Source: Pseudomonas citronellolis (GTDB lineage: Bacteria; Pseudomonadota; Gammaproteobacteria; Pseudomonadales; Pseudomonadaceae). Taken from it: a DNA stretch of 64,000 bases. A program made the position numbers and the translations under genes. The notes under the pieces are model-generated. The model had not been told where the DNA came from and ran no database searches. It saw only the letters and a program-made list of their open reading frames with translations. Every line of letters begins with the position of its first letter. The stretch's first letter is position 1. Where the stretch lies: NCBI RefSeq assembly GCF_900112375.1, contig NZ_FOLS01000001.1:1-64000 (forward strand), in the 5' to 3' direction. Below, in pieces: positions 46,760 through 59,681 of this stretch.

Positions 46760-46838
46760 GGCCTCAGGCTGCAGGCCCCAGGCTGCCGGCATAGACGCTC
46801 TTCACCGCCTGTAGCCTGCCGCCCGCAGCCTGTCGCCG
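46760..46838. repeat. degenerate palindromic intergenic repeat (GCAGGCTGCAGG family)
   Basis: Between pheA and hisC, CTCAGGCTGCAGGCC and CCGCCTGTAGCCTGCCG face each other as an imperfect inverted repeat. The style resembles the AAGCTGCAAGC repeat at 56082-56129 and interrupts an otherwise gapless operon. Confidence 0.5.
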
Positions 46839-46841
46839 CAG

Positions 46842-47939
46842 TTAAAGTACCGCTTTGGGATAGGAGCCCAGCACCTTCAGCGCCACGGCTTCGCCGTTGA
46901 TCTTCTCCAGCACGTCCTTGATCAGCGGGTCCTTGTGGTGGCCGACGAAGTCGATGAAGAACACGTAGGTCCACTTGCCGCTGCGCGACGGGCGGGTCTC
47001 GATGCGCGTCAGGTCGATGCCGTTGGTGTGGAACGGCACCAGCAGCTCGTGCAGCGCGCCGGGCTTGTTGCGCATGGAGACGATGATCGAGGTCTTGTCG
47101 TCGCCGGTCGGCGGCACTTCCTGGTTGCCGATGATGAGGAAGCGCGTGGAGTTGTCCGGGCGGTCCTCGATCTTCTCGTGCAGCTTGTCCAGGCCGTACA
47201 GGCTGGCCGCCATGTCGCCGGCGATGGCCGCGCTGTTCCACTCGCTCTTCACCCGCTTGGCGGCGTCGGCGTTGCTCGGCACCGCCACGCGCTCGACGTT
47301 CGGGTAGTGCGCGTCCAGCCACTTGCGGCACTGGGCCAGGGACTGGGCGTGGGAATAGATGCGGGTGATGCTGTCGGTCTTGGTGTTCTCGCCCACCAGC
47401 AGGTGGTGGTGGATGCGCAGCTCGACCTCGCCGCAGATCACCATGTCGTGTTCGAGGAAGCTGTCGAGAGTGTGGTTGACCGCGCCCTCGGTGGAGTTTT
47501 CCACCGGCACCACGCCGAAGTTCACCGCGCCGGCGGCCACTTCGCGGAACACTTCGTCGATGGCCGCCATCGGCGTGCTGATCACCGCGTGGCCGAAGTG
47601 CTTGAGCGCCGCGGCCTGGGTGAAGGTGCCCTCGGGGCCGAGGTAGGCGACCTTGAGCGGCTGCTCCAGGGCCAGGCAGGAGGACATGATCTCGCGGAAC
47701 AGCCGCGCCACTTCCTCGTTGCCCAGCGGGCCCTTGTTCAGCTCCATGATGTGCTTGAGCACCCAGGCCTCGCGCTCGGGCCGGTAGAACACCGGCTTCT
47801 CGCCCTCGGCCAGGGACTGCATCTTCACCCGCGCCACGTCGGTGGCGCAGCGGGCGCGCTCGCTGATCAGCTCGAGGATCTTCTCGTCGAGGCTGTCGAT
47901 GCGTACGCGCAAAGCCTTGAGCTGGTCAGCGTCGCTCAT
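46842..47939 (-). CDS. pheA: bifunctional chorismate mutase / prephenate dehydratase
   Basis: The P-protein that makes phenylpyruvate from chorismate. In 365 residues: AroQ chorismate mutase (about 5-90; LRVRIDSLDEKILELI), prephenate dehydratase (about 95-270; YLGPEGTFTQAAAL, ENSTEGAVNHTLD) and an ACT regulatory domain (about 280-355; NKPGALHELL and ETRPS, the phenylalanine-binding ESRP-like motif). Feedback control by phenylalanine is expected. The start overlaps the serC stop by one base. Confidence 0.97.
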   Translation of the reverse strand: MSDADQLKALRVRIDSLDEKILELISERARCATDVARVKMQSLAEGEKPVFYRPEREAWVLKHIMELNKGPLGNEEVARLFREIMSSCLALEQPLKVAYLGPEGTFTQAAALKHFGHAVISTPMAAIDEVFREVAAGAVNFGVVPVENSTEGAVNHTLDSFLEHDMVICGEVELRIHHHLLVGENTKTDSITRIYSHAQSLAQCRKWLDAHYPNVERVAVPSNADAAKRVKSEWNSAAIAGDMAASLYGLDKLHEKIEDRPDNSTRFLIIGNQEVPPTGDDKTSIIVSMRNKPGALHELLVPFHTNGIDLTRIETRPSRSGKWTYVFFIDFVGHHKDPLIKDVLEKINGEAVALKVLGSYPKAVL

Positions 47940-49024
47940 CAGCCGTGCTCCTTCTCGAACTCGGCCATGTAGGCCACCAGGGCCTCGATGGCGTCCAGGC
48001 CCAGAGCGTTGTAGATGGAGGCGCGCATGCCGCCCACCGAGCGATGGCCCTTGAGGTTGAGCAGGCCGCGCGCATCGGCGCCGGCGAGGAAGGCCTTGTC
48101 GAGCTTCTCGTCGGCCAGGCGGAAGGGCACGTTCATCCAGGAACGGGCGCTGGGCTGGATCGGGTTGGTGTAGAAATCGCTGGCGTCGATGAAGGAGTAC
48201 AGCAGGTCCTTCTTCGCGCGGTTGCGCCGCTCCATGGCCTCGACGCCACCCTGCTCCTTCAGCCACTGGAAGACCAGGCCGGAGAGGTACCAGGAATAGG
48301 TGGCCGGGGTGTTGTACATGGAGCCGTTGTCGGCGGCGACCTTGTAGTTGAGCATGGTCGGGCAGATGCTGCGGGCGCGGCCGAGCAGGTCTTCGCGGAC
48401 GATGACCACCACCAGGCCGGACGGACCGATGTTCTTCTGCGCGCCGGCGTAGATCAGGCCGAACTTCGATACGTCGACCGGGCGCGAGAGGATGTCCGAG
48501 GACATGTCCACCACCAGCGGCACGTCACCCACTTCCGGAATCCAGTCGAACTCCAGGCCACCGATGGTCTCGTTGGACGCGTAGTGCAGGTAGGCTGCGT
48601 TCGGCGTCAGGTTCCACTCGTTCTGCCCGGGAATGGCGAAATAGTCGTACCTGGAGGCGCTGGCGACCACGTTGACGTTGCCGAAACGGCGCGCTTCCTC
48701 GATGGCCTTCTTCGACCAGATGCCGGTTTCCACGTAGTCGGCCACGCCGTCTTCGGGCAGCAGGTTCAGCGGAATCTCGGCGAACTGCTGGCTGGCGCCG
48801 CCCTGCAGGAACAGCACCTTGTAGTTCGACGGCACGCCCATCAGGTCGCGCAGGTCCTGCTCGGCCTTCTCGGCGATGGCCACGTAGTCGTCGCTGCGGT
48901 GGCTCATCTCCATGACCGACAGGCCCTTGCCCTGCCAGTCGAGCAGTTCTTCGCGGGCGCGCTCCAGCACCTCGGTGGGAAGCGCAGCTGGACCTGCGCA
49001 GAAGTTATAGGCTCGCTTGCTCAC
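47939..49024 (-). CDS. serC: phosphoserine aminotransferase
   Basis: PLP enzyme of serine synthesis and of pyridoxal-phosphate synthesis. The 361-residue product has NFCAGPAALP at the start, FLQGGASQQF (about 75) and the PLP lysine in YAGAQKNIGPSG (about 197). I chose GTG at 49024 (MSKRAYNFCAG), matching the known length; an ATG two codons upstream is equally close to the ribosome site. It lies 15 bases after gyrA, inside the gyrA-to-cmk operon. Confidence 0.95.
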   Translation of the reverse strand: MSKRAYNFCAGPAALPTEVLERAREELLDWQGKGLSVMEMSHRSDDYVAIAEKAEQDLRDLMGVPSNYKVLFLQGGASQQFAEIPLNLLPEDGVADYVETGIWSKKAIEEARRFGNVNVVASASRYDYFAIPGQNEWNLTPNAAYLHYASNETIGGLEFDWIPEVGDVPLVVDMSSDILSRPVDVSKFGLIYAGAQKNIGPSGLVVVIVREDLLGRARSICPTMLNYKVAADNGSMYNTPATYSWYLSGLVFQWLKEQGGVEAMERRNRAKKDLLYSFIDASDFYTNPIQPSARSWMNVPFRLADEKLDKAFLAGADARGLLNLKGHRSVGGMRASIYNALGLDAIEALVAYMAEFEKEHG

Positions 49025-49039
49025 ATCCACTCTCGCTAA

Positions 49040-51799
<2,760 letters not shown>

Positions 51800-52011
51800 G
51801 AGAAGCCTGGTTCCTTTTGCAGATGGAACTCCGCCTCGCCCGTCCCGAGCCCGGCGGAGTGCGACAGCGCTATCAGAACGCCATCGACTCACAACAAATC
51901 AACGACTTAGGTCAATGATCCGCGCAATCGACGGGGCCCTGAAAAGGCCCCACTGAGAACCGTCGGAGCTTACCACAAGCCCGGGGGAACACCTATCCCC
52001 GCCGGGCGCCC

Positions 52012-53088
52012 TCAATGCAGGCGCTTGCGGCTCATCAACTGGGCCATGCGCTCGGTGTCCGGACGCTCGACGACGCCGCGCTCGGTCACGATGGCATCGA
52101 TCAGGTCGGCCGGGGTCACGTCGAACACCGGATTGTAGGCATCCACCTCGGCGGCTATCCGCTTGCCGCCGATTTCCAGGAGTTCGCGGCCGTTGCGCTC
52201 TTCGATGGGGATGTCCTCGCCGCTTTCCAGGTTCATGTCGATGGTCGAGCTGGGCGCCACCACCATGAAGCGCACGCCGTGGTGCATGGCGTTGATCGCC
52301 AGCTGGTAGGTGCCGATCTTGTTCGCCACGTCGCCGTTGGCGGTGATGCGGTCGGCGCCGACGATGACCCAGGTGATGCTCTGGGTCTTCATCAGGTGCG
52401 CCGCCGCGGCGTCGACATTCAGGGTGACCGGCACGCCCTCGTTGGCCAGCTCCCAGGCGGTCAGGCGCGCGCCCTGCAGCCAGGGGCGCGTCTCATCGGC
52501 GTAGATGCGCTCGACCAGGCCCTCCAGGTGCGCCGCTCGGATCACCCCCAGGGCGGTGCCGAAGCCGCCGGTGGCCAGGGCGCCGGTATTGCAGTGGGTG
52601 AGGATCTTCTGCGGGCCGGAGTGCTGCTTGCGGATCAGCTCGACGCCGAGCTGGGCCATGGTCAGGTTGGCCTCGCGGTCGCTCTCGTGGATGGCGATGG
52701 CTTCGGCTTCCAGCACCTGCAGCGGGTCGTCGCCCGGCTTCAGGCGTTCGAGGCGCTCGCGCATGCGGTTCAGCGCCCAGAACAGGTTGACCGCCGTGGG
52801 CCGCGATTCGGCCAGCACGCGGAAGTCGTCCTCCAGGGCCTCGCGCCAGGCGCCGCCGTTGTTCAGGCGGGCCTGCAGGCCCAGCACCAGGCCGTAGGCC
52901 GCGGCGATGCCGATGGCCGGGGCGCCGCGCACCACCATCTGTCGGATGGCCTCGGCGACGCCGGCGGCGCTGTCGTAGCTCAGCCAGGTTTCCTCCAGCG
53001 GCAGCAGGCGCTGGTCGAGCAGACGAAGGGTGCCCTTGCGCCAATCAATGGCCGTGACCCGCTCGGCCGCCAACAGTCGCTCACGCAT
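52012..53088 (-). CDS. mtnA: methylthioribose-1-phosphate isomerase
   Basis: A 358-residue eIF2B-like sugar-phosphate isomerase of the methionine salvage pathway, turning methylthioribose-1-phosphate into methylthioribulose-1-phosphate. Landmarks: [14 protein letters not shown] (about 53), [20 protein letters not shown] (about 157, catalytic Cys) and [19 protein letters not shown] (about 237, catalytic Asp). It is divergent from the deaminase gene, which acts on the same family of compounds. The 212 bases between it and gyrA hold two GC-rich hairpins without T-runs. Confidence 0.95.
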   Translation of the reverse strand: MRERLLAAERVTAIDWRKGTLRLLDQRLLPLEETWLSYDSAAGVAEAIRQMVVRGAPAIGIAAAYGLVLGLQARLNNGGAWREALEDDFRVLAESRPTAVNLFWALNRMRERLERLKPGDDPLQVLEAEAIAIHESDREANLTMAQLGVELIRKQHSGPQKILTHCNTGALATGGFGTALGVIRAAHLEGLVERIYADETRPWLQGARLTAWELANEGVPVTLNVDAAAAHLMKTQSITWVIVGADRITANGDVANKIGTYQLAINAMHHGVRFMVVAPSSTIDMNLESGEDIPIEERNGRELLEIGGKRIAAEVDAYNPVFDVTPADLIDAIVTERGVVERPDTERMAQLMSRKRLH

Positions 53089-53245
53089 GGAACACCTCGT
53101 CTTCTAATCAGGTCCGGGCGCGCCGGGCGGCGCGCCGATATCGAGCCCGGCCAGGGCCGGGAAAACCCGCGAGTATAACGAGCCGCAGGCCAAGGCGCTC
53201 GGGTATACTGCCGACCACCCGTTCCCGCGCCGCAGGAAGCGCCCC

Positions 53246-54571
53246 ATGCCCGACGCCAAAGCCCCTCTCGACCTGCTTCTGCTGCCGACCTGGATAGTCC
53301 CGGTGGAGCCCGCCGGCGTGGTCCTGCGCGACCATGCACTGGGCATCCGCGACGGCCGCATCGCCCTGCTCGCCCCGCGCGCCGAGGCCCTGCGCCAGCC
53401 GGCGGCGGAAACCCGAGAGCTGCCGGGCATGCTGCTCGCCCCGGGCCTGGTCAACGCCCACGGCCACGCCGCCATGAGCCTGTTCCGCGGCCTGGCCGAC
53501 GACCTGCCGCTGATGACCTGGCTGCAGGAGCACATCTGGCCGGCCGAGGCGAAATGGGTGGACGAGGACTTCGTGCGCACCGGCAGCGAACTGGCCATCG
53601 CCGAGCAGATCAAGGGCGGCATCAGCTGCTTCTCGGACATGTACTTCCACCCGCGGGTGACCTGCGAGGCGGTCCACGACAGCGGCATCCGCGCCCAGGT
53701 CTGCGTGCCGGTGCTGGACTTCCCCATGCCCGGCGCCCGCGACGCCCAGGAGGCGATCCGCCAGGGCGTGGCGCTGCACGACGACCTCAAGCACCACCCG
53801 CGCATCCGCGTGGCCTTCGGCCCGCACGCGCCCTACACGGTCGGCGATGACAAGCTGGAGAACGTGCTGATGCTGGCCGAGGAACTCGACGCCGGCATCC
53901 AGATGCACGTCCACGAGACCGCCTTCGAGGTCCAGCAGGCCCTGGAGAAGAGCGCCGAGCGCCCGCTGGCCCGGCTGCATCGCCTGGGCCTGCTGGGGCC
54001 GCGCTTCCAGGCCGTGCACATGACCCAGGTGAGCGACGAGGACCTGGAGCTGCTGGTGGAAACCAACAGCTCGGTGATCCACTGCCCGGAATCCAACCTC
54101 AAGCTGGCCAGCGGCTTCTGCCCGGTGGAGCGCCTGTGGCAGGCCGGGGTCAACGTCGCCATAGGCACCGACGGCGCGGCCAGCAACAACGACCTCGACC
54201 TGCTCGGCGAAACCCGCACCGCCGCCCTGCTGGCCAAGGCAGTGGCCGGCCAGGCCACTGCCCTGGATGCCCACCGCGCACTGCGCATGGCCACCCTGAA
54301 CGGCGCCCGCGCCCTGGGCCTGGAGCAGGAGATCGGCTCGCTGGAGCTGGGCAAGTCCGCGGATCTGGTGGCCTTCGACCTTTCCGGGCTGGCCCAGCAG
54401 CCGGTCTACGAGCCGGTCTCGCAACTGATCTACGCCACCGGCCGCGACTGCGTGCGCCACCTGTGGGTCAGCGGCAAGCAGCTGCTGGACGCCGGCCGCC
54501 TGACGCGCCTGGACGAGGGCCGCCTGGCCGCCGAGGTCGGCGCCTGGGGCCGGCGCATCGCCGGCGCCTGA
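53246..54571 (+). CDS. mtaD: TRZ/ATZ-family amidohydrolase, 5-methylthioadenosine/SAH deaminase-like
   Basis: A 441-residue metal-dependent hydrolase of the amidohydrolase superfamily. The metal site shows [14 protein letters not shown] (about 70) and MHVHETAFE (about 220), with a late [18 protein letters not shown] (about 305). In P. aeruginosa the orthologue deaminates 5'-methylthioadenosine to methylthioinosine, which fits the divergent mtnA. It precedes ubiG with a 116-base gap. The exact substrate is taken from the family. Confidence 0.9.
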   Translation: MPDAKAPLDLLLLPTWIVPVEPAGVVLRDHALGIRDGRIALLAPRAEALRQPAAETRELPGMLLAPGLVNAHGHAAMSLFRGLADDLPLMTWLQEHIWPAEAKWVDEDFVRTGSELAIAEQIKGGISCFSDMYFHPRVTCEAVHDSGIRAQVCVPVLDFPMPGARDAQEAIRQGVALHDDLKHHPRIRVAFGPHAPYTVGDDKLENVLMLAEELDAGIQMHVHETAFEVQQALEKSAERPLARLHRLGLLGPRFQAVHMTQVSDEDLELLVETNSSVIHCPESNLKLASGFCPVERLWQAGVNVAIGTDGAASNNDLDLLGETRTAALLAKAVAGQATALDAHRALRMATLNGARALGLEQEIGSLELGKSADLVAFDLSGLAQQPVYEPVSQLIYATGRDCVRHLWVSGKQLLDAGRLTRLDEGRLAAEVGAWGRRIAGA

Positions 54572-54687
54572 ACACTGCCGGGCGCGGCTGCGACAATCTG
54601 TCCTGCCGCGCCCATCCGCCGCGCGAAGCTGGCATCATAGTCGGCCTGCGCGCCACGATTTCCCATGATTTGCAACGAAGGTACGCC

Positions 54688-55386
54688 ATGAGCAACGTCG
54701 ACCACGCCGAGATCGCCAAATTCGAGGCACTGGCCCATCGCTGGTGGGACCGCGAGAGCGAGTTCAAGCCGCTGCACGACATCAACCCGCTGCGCGTCAA
54801 CTGGATCGACGAACGCGCCAGCCTGGCCGGCAAGAAGGTGCTGGACGTCGGCTGCGGCGGCGGCATCCTCAGCGAGGCCATGGCCCAGCGCGGCGCCAGC
54901 GTCCTGGGCATCGACATGGGCGAGGCGCCGCTGGCGGTGGCCCAGTTGCACCAGCTGGAATCCGGCGTGCCGGTGGAATACCGGCGCATCACCGCCGAAC
55001 AGCTGGCCGAGGAAATGCCCGGCCAGTTCGACGTGGTCACCTGCCTGGAGATGCTCGAGCACGTGCCCGACCCGGCCTCGGTGATCCGCGCCTGCCACAA
55101 GATGGTCAAGCCCGGCGGCCAGGTGTTCTTCTCCACCATCAACCGCAACCCCAAGGCCTACCTGTTCGCCATCGTCGGCGCCGAGTACGTCATGCGCCTG
55201 CTGCCGCGCGGCACCCACGACTTCAAGAAGTTCATCCGCCCCTCCGAGCTGGGCGCCTGGTCGCGCGATGCGGGTCTTGCGGTCAAGGACATCATCGGCC
55301 TGACCTACAACCCGCTGACCAAGCACTACAAGCTGGCCGACGACGTCGACGTCAACTACATGATCCAGACCCTGCGCGAGGAATGA
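54688..55386 (+). CDS. ubiG: ubiquinone biosynthesis O-methyltransferase
   Basis: A 232-residue SAM-dependent methyltransferase that does both O-methylations in ubiquinone synthesis. SAM motif I is [15 protein letters not shown] (about 50-64). N-terminal [10 protein letters not shown] and late [19 protein letters not shown] are typical of UbiG. The ATG at 54688 gives [13 protein letters not shown]; longer frames are shadows. Confidence 0.97.
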   Translation: MSNVDHAEIAKFEALAHRWWDRESEFKPLHDINPLRVNWIDERASLAGKKVLDVGCGGGILSEAMAQRGASVLGIDMGEAPLAVAQLHQLESGVPVEYRRITAEQLAEEMPGQFDVVTCLEMLEHVPDPASVIRACHKMVKPGGQVFFSTINRNPKAYLFAIVGAEYVMRLLPRGTHDFKKFIRPSELGAWSRDAGLAVKDIIGLTYNPLTKHYKLADDVDVNYMIQTLREE

Positions 55387-55391
55387 CGGCG

Positions 55392-56063
55392 ATGCAGCTC
55401 AGAGCGGTTCTCTTCGACATGGACGGCACCCTGCTGGACACCGCGCCGGACTTCATCGCCGTGTGCCAGGCCATGCTCGCCGCCCACGGCCGCCCACCGA
55501 TCGACGCCCAGCGCATCGCCGACGTGGTCTCCGGCGGCGCCCGCGCCATGGTCGCCGCGACCTTCGACATGGACCCGGAAGCCGACGGCTTCGAGACGCT
55601 GCGCCAGGAATTCCTCGACCGCTACCAGGACCACTGCGCGGTCTACAGCCGCCTGTACGACGGCATGCCGGAGCTGCTGGAAAGCATCGAGCGGGCCAAC
55701 CTCATCTGGGGCGTGGTGACCAACAAGCCGGTGCGCTTCGCCGAACCGATCATGCAGCAGCTGGGCCTGGCCGAGCGCTCGGCGGTGCTGGTCTGCCCGG
55801 ACCACGTGACCAACAGCAAGCCCGACCCGGAGCCGCTGCTGCTGGCCTGCAGCCAGTTGGGCATCGACCCGGCGCAGGTGCTGTTCATCGGCGACGACCT
55901 GCGCGACATCGAGTCCGGCCGCGCCGCCGGCACCAAGACCGCGGCGGTGCGCTACGGCTACATCCACCCCGAGGACAACCCCGCGCACTGGGGTGCCGAC
56001 GTGATCGTCGACCATCCGCGCGACCTGCTGGCGGTGCTCGACCGCGCCCTCTGTAGCTGCTAG
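55392..56063 (+). CDS. mupP: HAD phosphatase, N-acetylmuramic acid 6-phosphate phosphatase
   Basis: A 223-residue HAD-family hydrolase with the catalytic DMDGTLLDT at residues 8-16, and [16 protein letters not shown] near 163. In Pseudomonas the gene right after ubiG is MupP of the cell-wall recycling pathway, which dephosphorylates MurNAc-6-P; older notes call it phosphoglycolate phosphatase. The ATG at 55392 has AGGAA eight bases upstream; an overlapping ATG at 55383 is less well placed. Confidence 0.9.
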   Translation: MQLRAVLFDMDGTLLDTAPDFIAVCQAMLAAHGRPPIDAQRIADVVSGGARAMVAATFDMDPEADGFETLRQEFLDRYQDHCAVYSRLYDGMPELLESIERANLIWGVVTNKPVRFAEPIMQQLGLAERSAVLVCPDHVTNSKPDPEPLLLACSQLGIDPAQVLFIGDDLRDIESGRAAGTKTAAVRYGYIHPEDNPAHWGADVIVDHPRDLLAVLDRALCSC

Positions 56064-56081
56064 AGCAGCAGCCCCAAGCAA

Positions 56082-56129
56082 CAAGCTGCAAGCCTCAAGC
56101 TCAAGCCGCTCTTTGTCGCTTGCAGCTTG
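56082..56129. repeat. palindromic intergenic repeat (AAGCTGCAAGC family)
   Basis: CAAGCTGCAAGC (56082-56093) and GCTTGCAGCTTG (56118-56129) are perfect 12-base inverted arms, flanked by further AAGC/GCTT units up to about 56140. It lies between mupP and the dehydrogenase gene and can form a long hairpin in the transcript. Confidence 0.75.
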
Positions 56130-56157
56130 AAGCTTGCCGCTCGCCGAAGGAGATTCC

Positions 56158-56901
56158 ATGTTCCAATATTCCGCCCGCCCCGACCTGCTCAAGGACCGGG
56201 TGATCCTGGTCACCGGCGCCGGCCGCGGCATCGGCGCCGCCGCCGCGCGGGCCTATGCCGCCCACGGCGCAACCGTGCTGCTGCTGGGCAAGAGCGAAGA
56301 AAACCTCAACCAGACCTACGATCAGATCGAGGCCGCCGGCCACCCGCAGCCGGTGGTCATCCCCTTCAACCTGGAAACCGCCCAGCCGCACCAGTACGAC
56401 GAGCTGGCGGCGACCATCGAGAAGGAATGCGGCAAGCTCGACGGCCTGCTGCACAACGCCTCCATCCTCGGCCTGCGCTCGCCCATCGAGCAGATCTCCG
56501 GGGAAAACTTCATGCGCGTCATGCAGGTCAACGTCAACGCCGTGTTCATGCTGACCCACGCCATGCTGCCACTGCTCAAGCTGGCCAGCGACGCCTCGGT
56601 GATCTTCACCTCCAGCGGCGTCGGGCGTAAGGGCCGCGCCTACTGGGGCGCCTACGCGGTGTCCAAGTTCGCCACCGAGGGCCTGATGCAGGTGATGGCC
56701 GACGAGTGCGACGGCACCAACGCCGTCCGCGCCAACAGCGTCAACCCCGGCGCTACCCGCACCAGCATGCGCGCCATGGCCTACCCCGGCGAGAACCCGG
56801 CGAACAACCCGGCGCCCGACGAGATCATGCCGGTCTACCTGTACCTCATGGGCCCGGACAGCATCGGCGTCAACGGCCAGGCGTTCGACGCCCAGGCCTG
56901 A
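56158..56901 (+). CDS. YciK-like short-chain dehydrogenase/reductase
   Basis: A 247-residue classical SDR. VTGAGRGIGAAAARAYAAHG (17-36) is the cofactor site; the active site has Ser in TSSGVGRKG and YxxxK as YAVSK (about 163). The set of start MFQYSARPDLLKDRVILV and IEKECGKLDGLLHNA matches the YciK family, whose substrate is not known. Start ATG 56158 has AAGGAG at ideal spacing. It follows mupP as in P. aeruginosa and ends at a terminator. Confidence 0.9.
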   Translation: MFQYSARPDLLKDRVILVTGAGRGIGAAAARAYAAHGATVLLLGKSEENLNQTYDQIEAAGHPQPVVIPFNLETAQPHQYDELAATIEKECGKLDGLLHNASILGLRSPIEQISGENFMRVMQVNVNAVFMLTHAMLPLLKLASDASVIFTSSGVGRKGRAYWGAYAVSKFATEGLMQVMADECDGTNAVRANSVNPGATRTSMRAMAYPGENPANNPAPDEIMPVYLYLMGPDSIGVNGQAFDAQA

Positions 56902-56939
56902 CCGGCACGGGGCGGCGCGATAGCCGCCCCGCCGGTTTT
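56902..56939 (+). terminator. terminator of the SDR gene
   Basis: CGGGGCGGC and GCCGCCCCG form a nine-base-pair stem, extended by CCGG/CCGG outside, followed by TTTTC, directly after the stop codon. Confidence 0.8.
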
Positions 56940-57146
56940 CCGGCTACGCCCGGGGAAAGCGCCTACGGCCACCCCGGAAAATTCGCCATCATTTTGACAT
57001 CCCACCCTCCGGGGCACTCCCAGCCTACGGAACCAAGCCCGCGCCAGACGGTCCCTTGAGCCGTCAGAACAGAACTTTTCGCGGGTTGGCACGAAAATAG
57101 CTCAGCCCTCACTGTCGCCGTTTTGCGCCAGAGGTCGCCACGCGTC

Positions 57147-58076
57147 ATGGCCCCGCCCAAGCAGTCCAACACCATCGATTTCGATACCGCCAAGCTCCAG
57201 CGCCTGAGCCAGGTCGAGAGCGGCCGCCCGCGCGGCCGGCGCCCGGCCAGCCTGACGGACGTGCGCCGGCAGCTCGCCGTGCAGCTGCAGACCAGCCTCG
57301 AGGCCGAGCGCGTCCTGGGCCTGTTCTTCCAGGAGATCCAGGCGCTGCTGCCGCTGGACTACCTGAGCTACCAGAACGGCAGCGCTGACCTGCGCCTGGA
57401 GTTCGGCGAAGCGGCCAGCCACGGCGCCACCTACAACCTCAACCATGCCGGGGAATACCTGGGCGAGCTGGCCTTCCGCCGCCGCCGCCCCTTCGACGAG
57501 ACCGAACTGGGCCAGCTGGAAAGCCTGATCGCCAGCCTGCTCTACCCGCTGCGCAACGCCCTGCTCTACCGCGCCGCCATCCAGGCCGCCCTGCGCGACG
57601 CGCTGACCGGCACCGGCAACCGCATCGCCATGGACCAGGCCCTGGGCCGCGAGGTCGAGCTGGCGCGGCGCAGCCTGCAGCCGCTGTCGGTGCTGATGCT
57701 CGACCTGGACCACTTCAAGCGCATCAACGACCAGTACGGCCACAGCCACGGCGACGAAGCCCTGCGCTGCGTGGCCAAGGCGATCAAGGCCAGCCTGCGC
57801 AACGTCGACATGGTCTTCCGCTTCGGCGGCGAGGAGTTCCTCGTGCTGCTGTCCAACACGCCGAGCAGCAGCGCCGCCCAGGTCGGCGAGAGGCTGCGGC
57901 ATGCCATCCAGGAGCTGGCCTTTGCCGTCGATGGCAAACCGGTGCCGCTGTCCGTCAGCCTCGGCTGCGCCACCCTGATCGCCGGCGAGCGCGTCGACGA
58001 CCTGCTGCACCGGGCCGACGCCGCGCTCTACGCGGCCAAGCGCGACGGCCGCAACCGCCTGGCCTGCGCTGGCTGA
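57147..58076 (+). CDS. diguanylate cyclase (GGDEF domain)
   Basis: A 309-residue soluble diguanylate cyclase that makes c-di-GMP. The first 150 residues look like a small GAF-type sensor without membrane helices. The GGDEF domain (about 155-305) has the active signature GGEEF and an RxxD inhibitory site (RNVD) exactly five residues before it, so product feedback is expected. DHFKRINDQYGHSHGD is the metal and nucleotide region. I start at the ATG 57147 (MAPPKQSNT). The signal sensed is unknown. c-di-GMP often controls surface structures in Pseudomonas. Confidence 0.93.
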   Translation: MAPPKQSNTIDFDTAKLQRLSQVESGRPRGRRPASLTDVRRQLAVQLQTSLEAERVLGLFFQEIQALLPLDYLSYQNGSADLRLEFGEAASHGATYNLNHAGEYLGELAFRRRRPFDETELGQLESLIASLLYPLRNALLYRAAIQAALRDALTGTGNRIAMDQALGREVELARRSLQPLSVLMLDLDHFKRINDQYGHSHGDEALRCVAKAIKASLRNVDMVFRFGGEEFLVLLSNTPSSSAAQVGERLRHAIQELAFAVDGKPVPLSVSLGCATLIAGERVDDLLHRADAALYAAKRDGRNRLACAG

Positions 58077-58095
58077 GCGGACTTTCCGGAAGACG

Positions 58096-58126
58096 AAAAA
58101 AAGGGCTCCGCGGAGCCCTTTTTTTC
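58096..58126. terminator. bidirectional terminator between GGDEF gene and rluB
   Basis: A perfect palindrome GGGCTCCGCGGAGCCC with seven A on the left and seven T on the right, between two convergent genes; it serves both strands. Confidence 0.95.
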
Positions 58127-58137
58127 ATGCCTGACGC

Positions 58138-59544
58138 TTAGCGCTTGAAGCCCGGGCGCATGCCGTCGCCGGCCGGCTGCGGGCGGCGCTTGTTCAGCGG
58201 CTTGCGCGCCACCGGCTTGGACGGGCGCTCGTCACGCTCGGCGCTCGGCTTGGCCGGACGCGAACGCGGCGCCTCGCCGGCCGGGGCCTTGCCACGGCCT
58301 TCCGGACGCGGCGCGCGGGCCGGGCGCTCGGAATCCTGACGCGGGCCACGGGCCGGACGGTCGGAGTCCTTGCGCGGGCCGCGGGCCGGACGCTCGGCAT
58401 CCTGGCGCGGACCACGGGCCGGACGCTCGGAATCCTGACGCGGACCACGGGCCGGACGATCGGAGTCCTTGCGCGGACCACGAACCGGACGATCCGAATC
58501 CTGGCGCGGACCGCGAACCGGACGATCGGAGTCCTGGCGCGGACCGCGAGCCGGGCGATCCGAATCCTGACGCGGGCCACGGGCCGGACGCTCGCTGGCG
58601 CCCGGACGCGGGCTGCGGCTCGGACGCTCGCCCTCGAAGGACTCCTTGCGCTGACGGTTGCCGCGACCGGCATCCGGGCGCTCGCTGCGCGCCAGCGGCT
58701 TGGCCAGCTTGCGCTGCTGGCGTTCGAGCTTGTCCTTGGCCTTGGTGGTCATCTCCGGCAGTTTCACCGGCTTCAGGCCGACCTCTTCGCTGAGGATGTC
58801 CAGTTCGCGCTGGTCCATCTCGCGGTAGCGGCCCATGGTCAGCTCGGAGGTGAGGAACACCGGGCCGAAGCGCACGCGCTTCAGGCGGCTCACCACCACG
58901 CCCTGGGATTCCCACAGGCGGCGCACTTCGCGGTTGCGGCCTTCCATCACCACCACGTGGTACCAGTGGTTGAAGCCTTCGCCACCGGGCGCCTGCTGGA
59001 TGTCGCTGAACTTGGCCGGGCCGTCTTCGAGCATCACGCCGGCTTTCAGGCGCTCGATCATCTCTTCGTCGACTTCGCCGCGCACACGCACGGCGTACTC
59101 GCGGTCCATCTCGTAGGACGGGTGCATCAGGCGGTTGGCCAACTCGCCGTCGGTGGTGAACAGCAGCAGGCCGGTGGTGTTGATGTCCAGGCGGCCGACG
59201 TTGATCCAGCGGCCACTGCGCAGGCGCGGCAGGCGGTCGAACACGGTGGGACGGCCTTCCGGGTCGTCACGGGTGCAGACCTCGCCCTCGGGCTTGTTGT
59301 AGATCAGCACGCGGCGCACGTGCTCTTCGGCCTGCTCGCGGCGGATCAGGTGCTCGTCGACGGCGATGGCGTCGTGGCCTTCCACGCGCTGGCCGAGGCT
59401 GGCGACCACGCCGTTGACCTTGACCCGGCCTTCCTCGATCCAGGCCTCGACGTCACGGCGCGAGCCGACGCCCAGGCGCGCCAGGACCTTCTGCAGCTTC
59501 TCGCCGGCGGGGGAAATTTCGGTGGTTTCGTGCGTGTCGTTCAT
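58138..59544 (-). CDS. rluB: 23S rRNA pseudouridine synthase B with long repetitive tail
   Basis: A 468-residue pseudouridine synthase of the RsuA/RluB group (position 2605 of 23S rRNA). Residues about 15-75 are an S4 RNA-binding domain; the catalytic domain (about 80-250) has [18 protein letters not shown] with the catalytic Asp. From about 290 to the end the protein is a low-complexity Arg/Pro/Asp tail with eight near-identical 11-residue units ([11 protein letters not shown] type), highly basic and probably disordered. Start ATG 59544 follows GGAGGTG. Confidence 0.95.
   Translation of the reverse strand: MNDTHETTEISPAGEKLQKVLARLGVGSRRDVEAWIEEGRVKVNGVVASLGQRVEGHDAIAVDEHLIRREQAEEHVRRVLIYNKPEGEVCTRDDPEGRPTVFDRLPRLRSGRWINVGRLDINTTGLLLFTTDGELANRLMHPSYEMDREYAVRVRGEVDEEMIERLKAGVMLEDGPAKFSDIQQAPGGEGFNHWYHVVVMEGRNREVRRLWESQGVVVSRLKRVRFGPVFLTSELTMGRYREMDQRELDILSEEVGLKPVKLPEMTTKAKDKLERQQRKLAKPLARSERPDAGRGNRQRKESFEGERPSRSPRPGASERPARGPRQDSDRPARGPRQDSDRPVRGPRQDSDRPVRGPRKDSDRPARGPRQDSERPARGPRQDAERPARGPRKDSDRPARGPRQDSERPARAPRPEGRGKAPAGEAPRSRPAKPSAERDERPSKPVARKPLNKRRPQPAGDGMRPGFKR
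58320..58590 (-). repeat. 33-bp tandem repeats inside rluB
   Basis: Eight clear units plus a degenerate ninth of 33 bases each, encoding [11 protein letters not shown] with A/V, Q/K, S/A and D/E changes. The repeat keeps frame, so copy-number change would only alter tail length. Confidence 0.85.
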
Positions 59545-59681
59545 CTGGGCACCTCCCGGTGTGTCATGCAACGAAGAAAAAGGTCGCGCATCATACGCGC
59601 TTGGGCGCGGCAAAGCACCGTCCGTGATCGGGAAAGCCTAGCCGCTTTTGCCATTCGCGCCGCTTTCAGGGGGAAACCGAG

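Noticed and set aside
58320-58590. Possible CRISPR array from regularly spaced repeats
   Set aside because: The 33-base units are directly adjacent, without spacers, and stay in the rluB reading frame.
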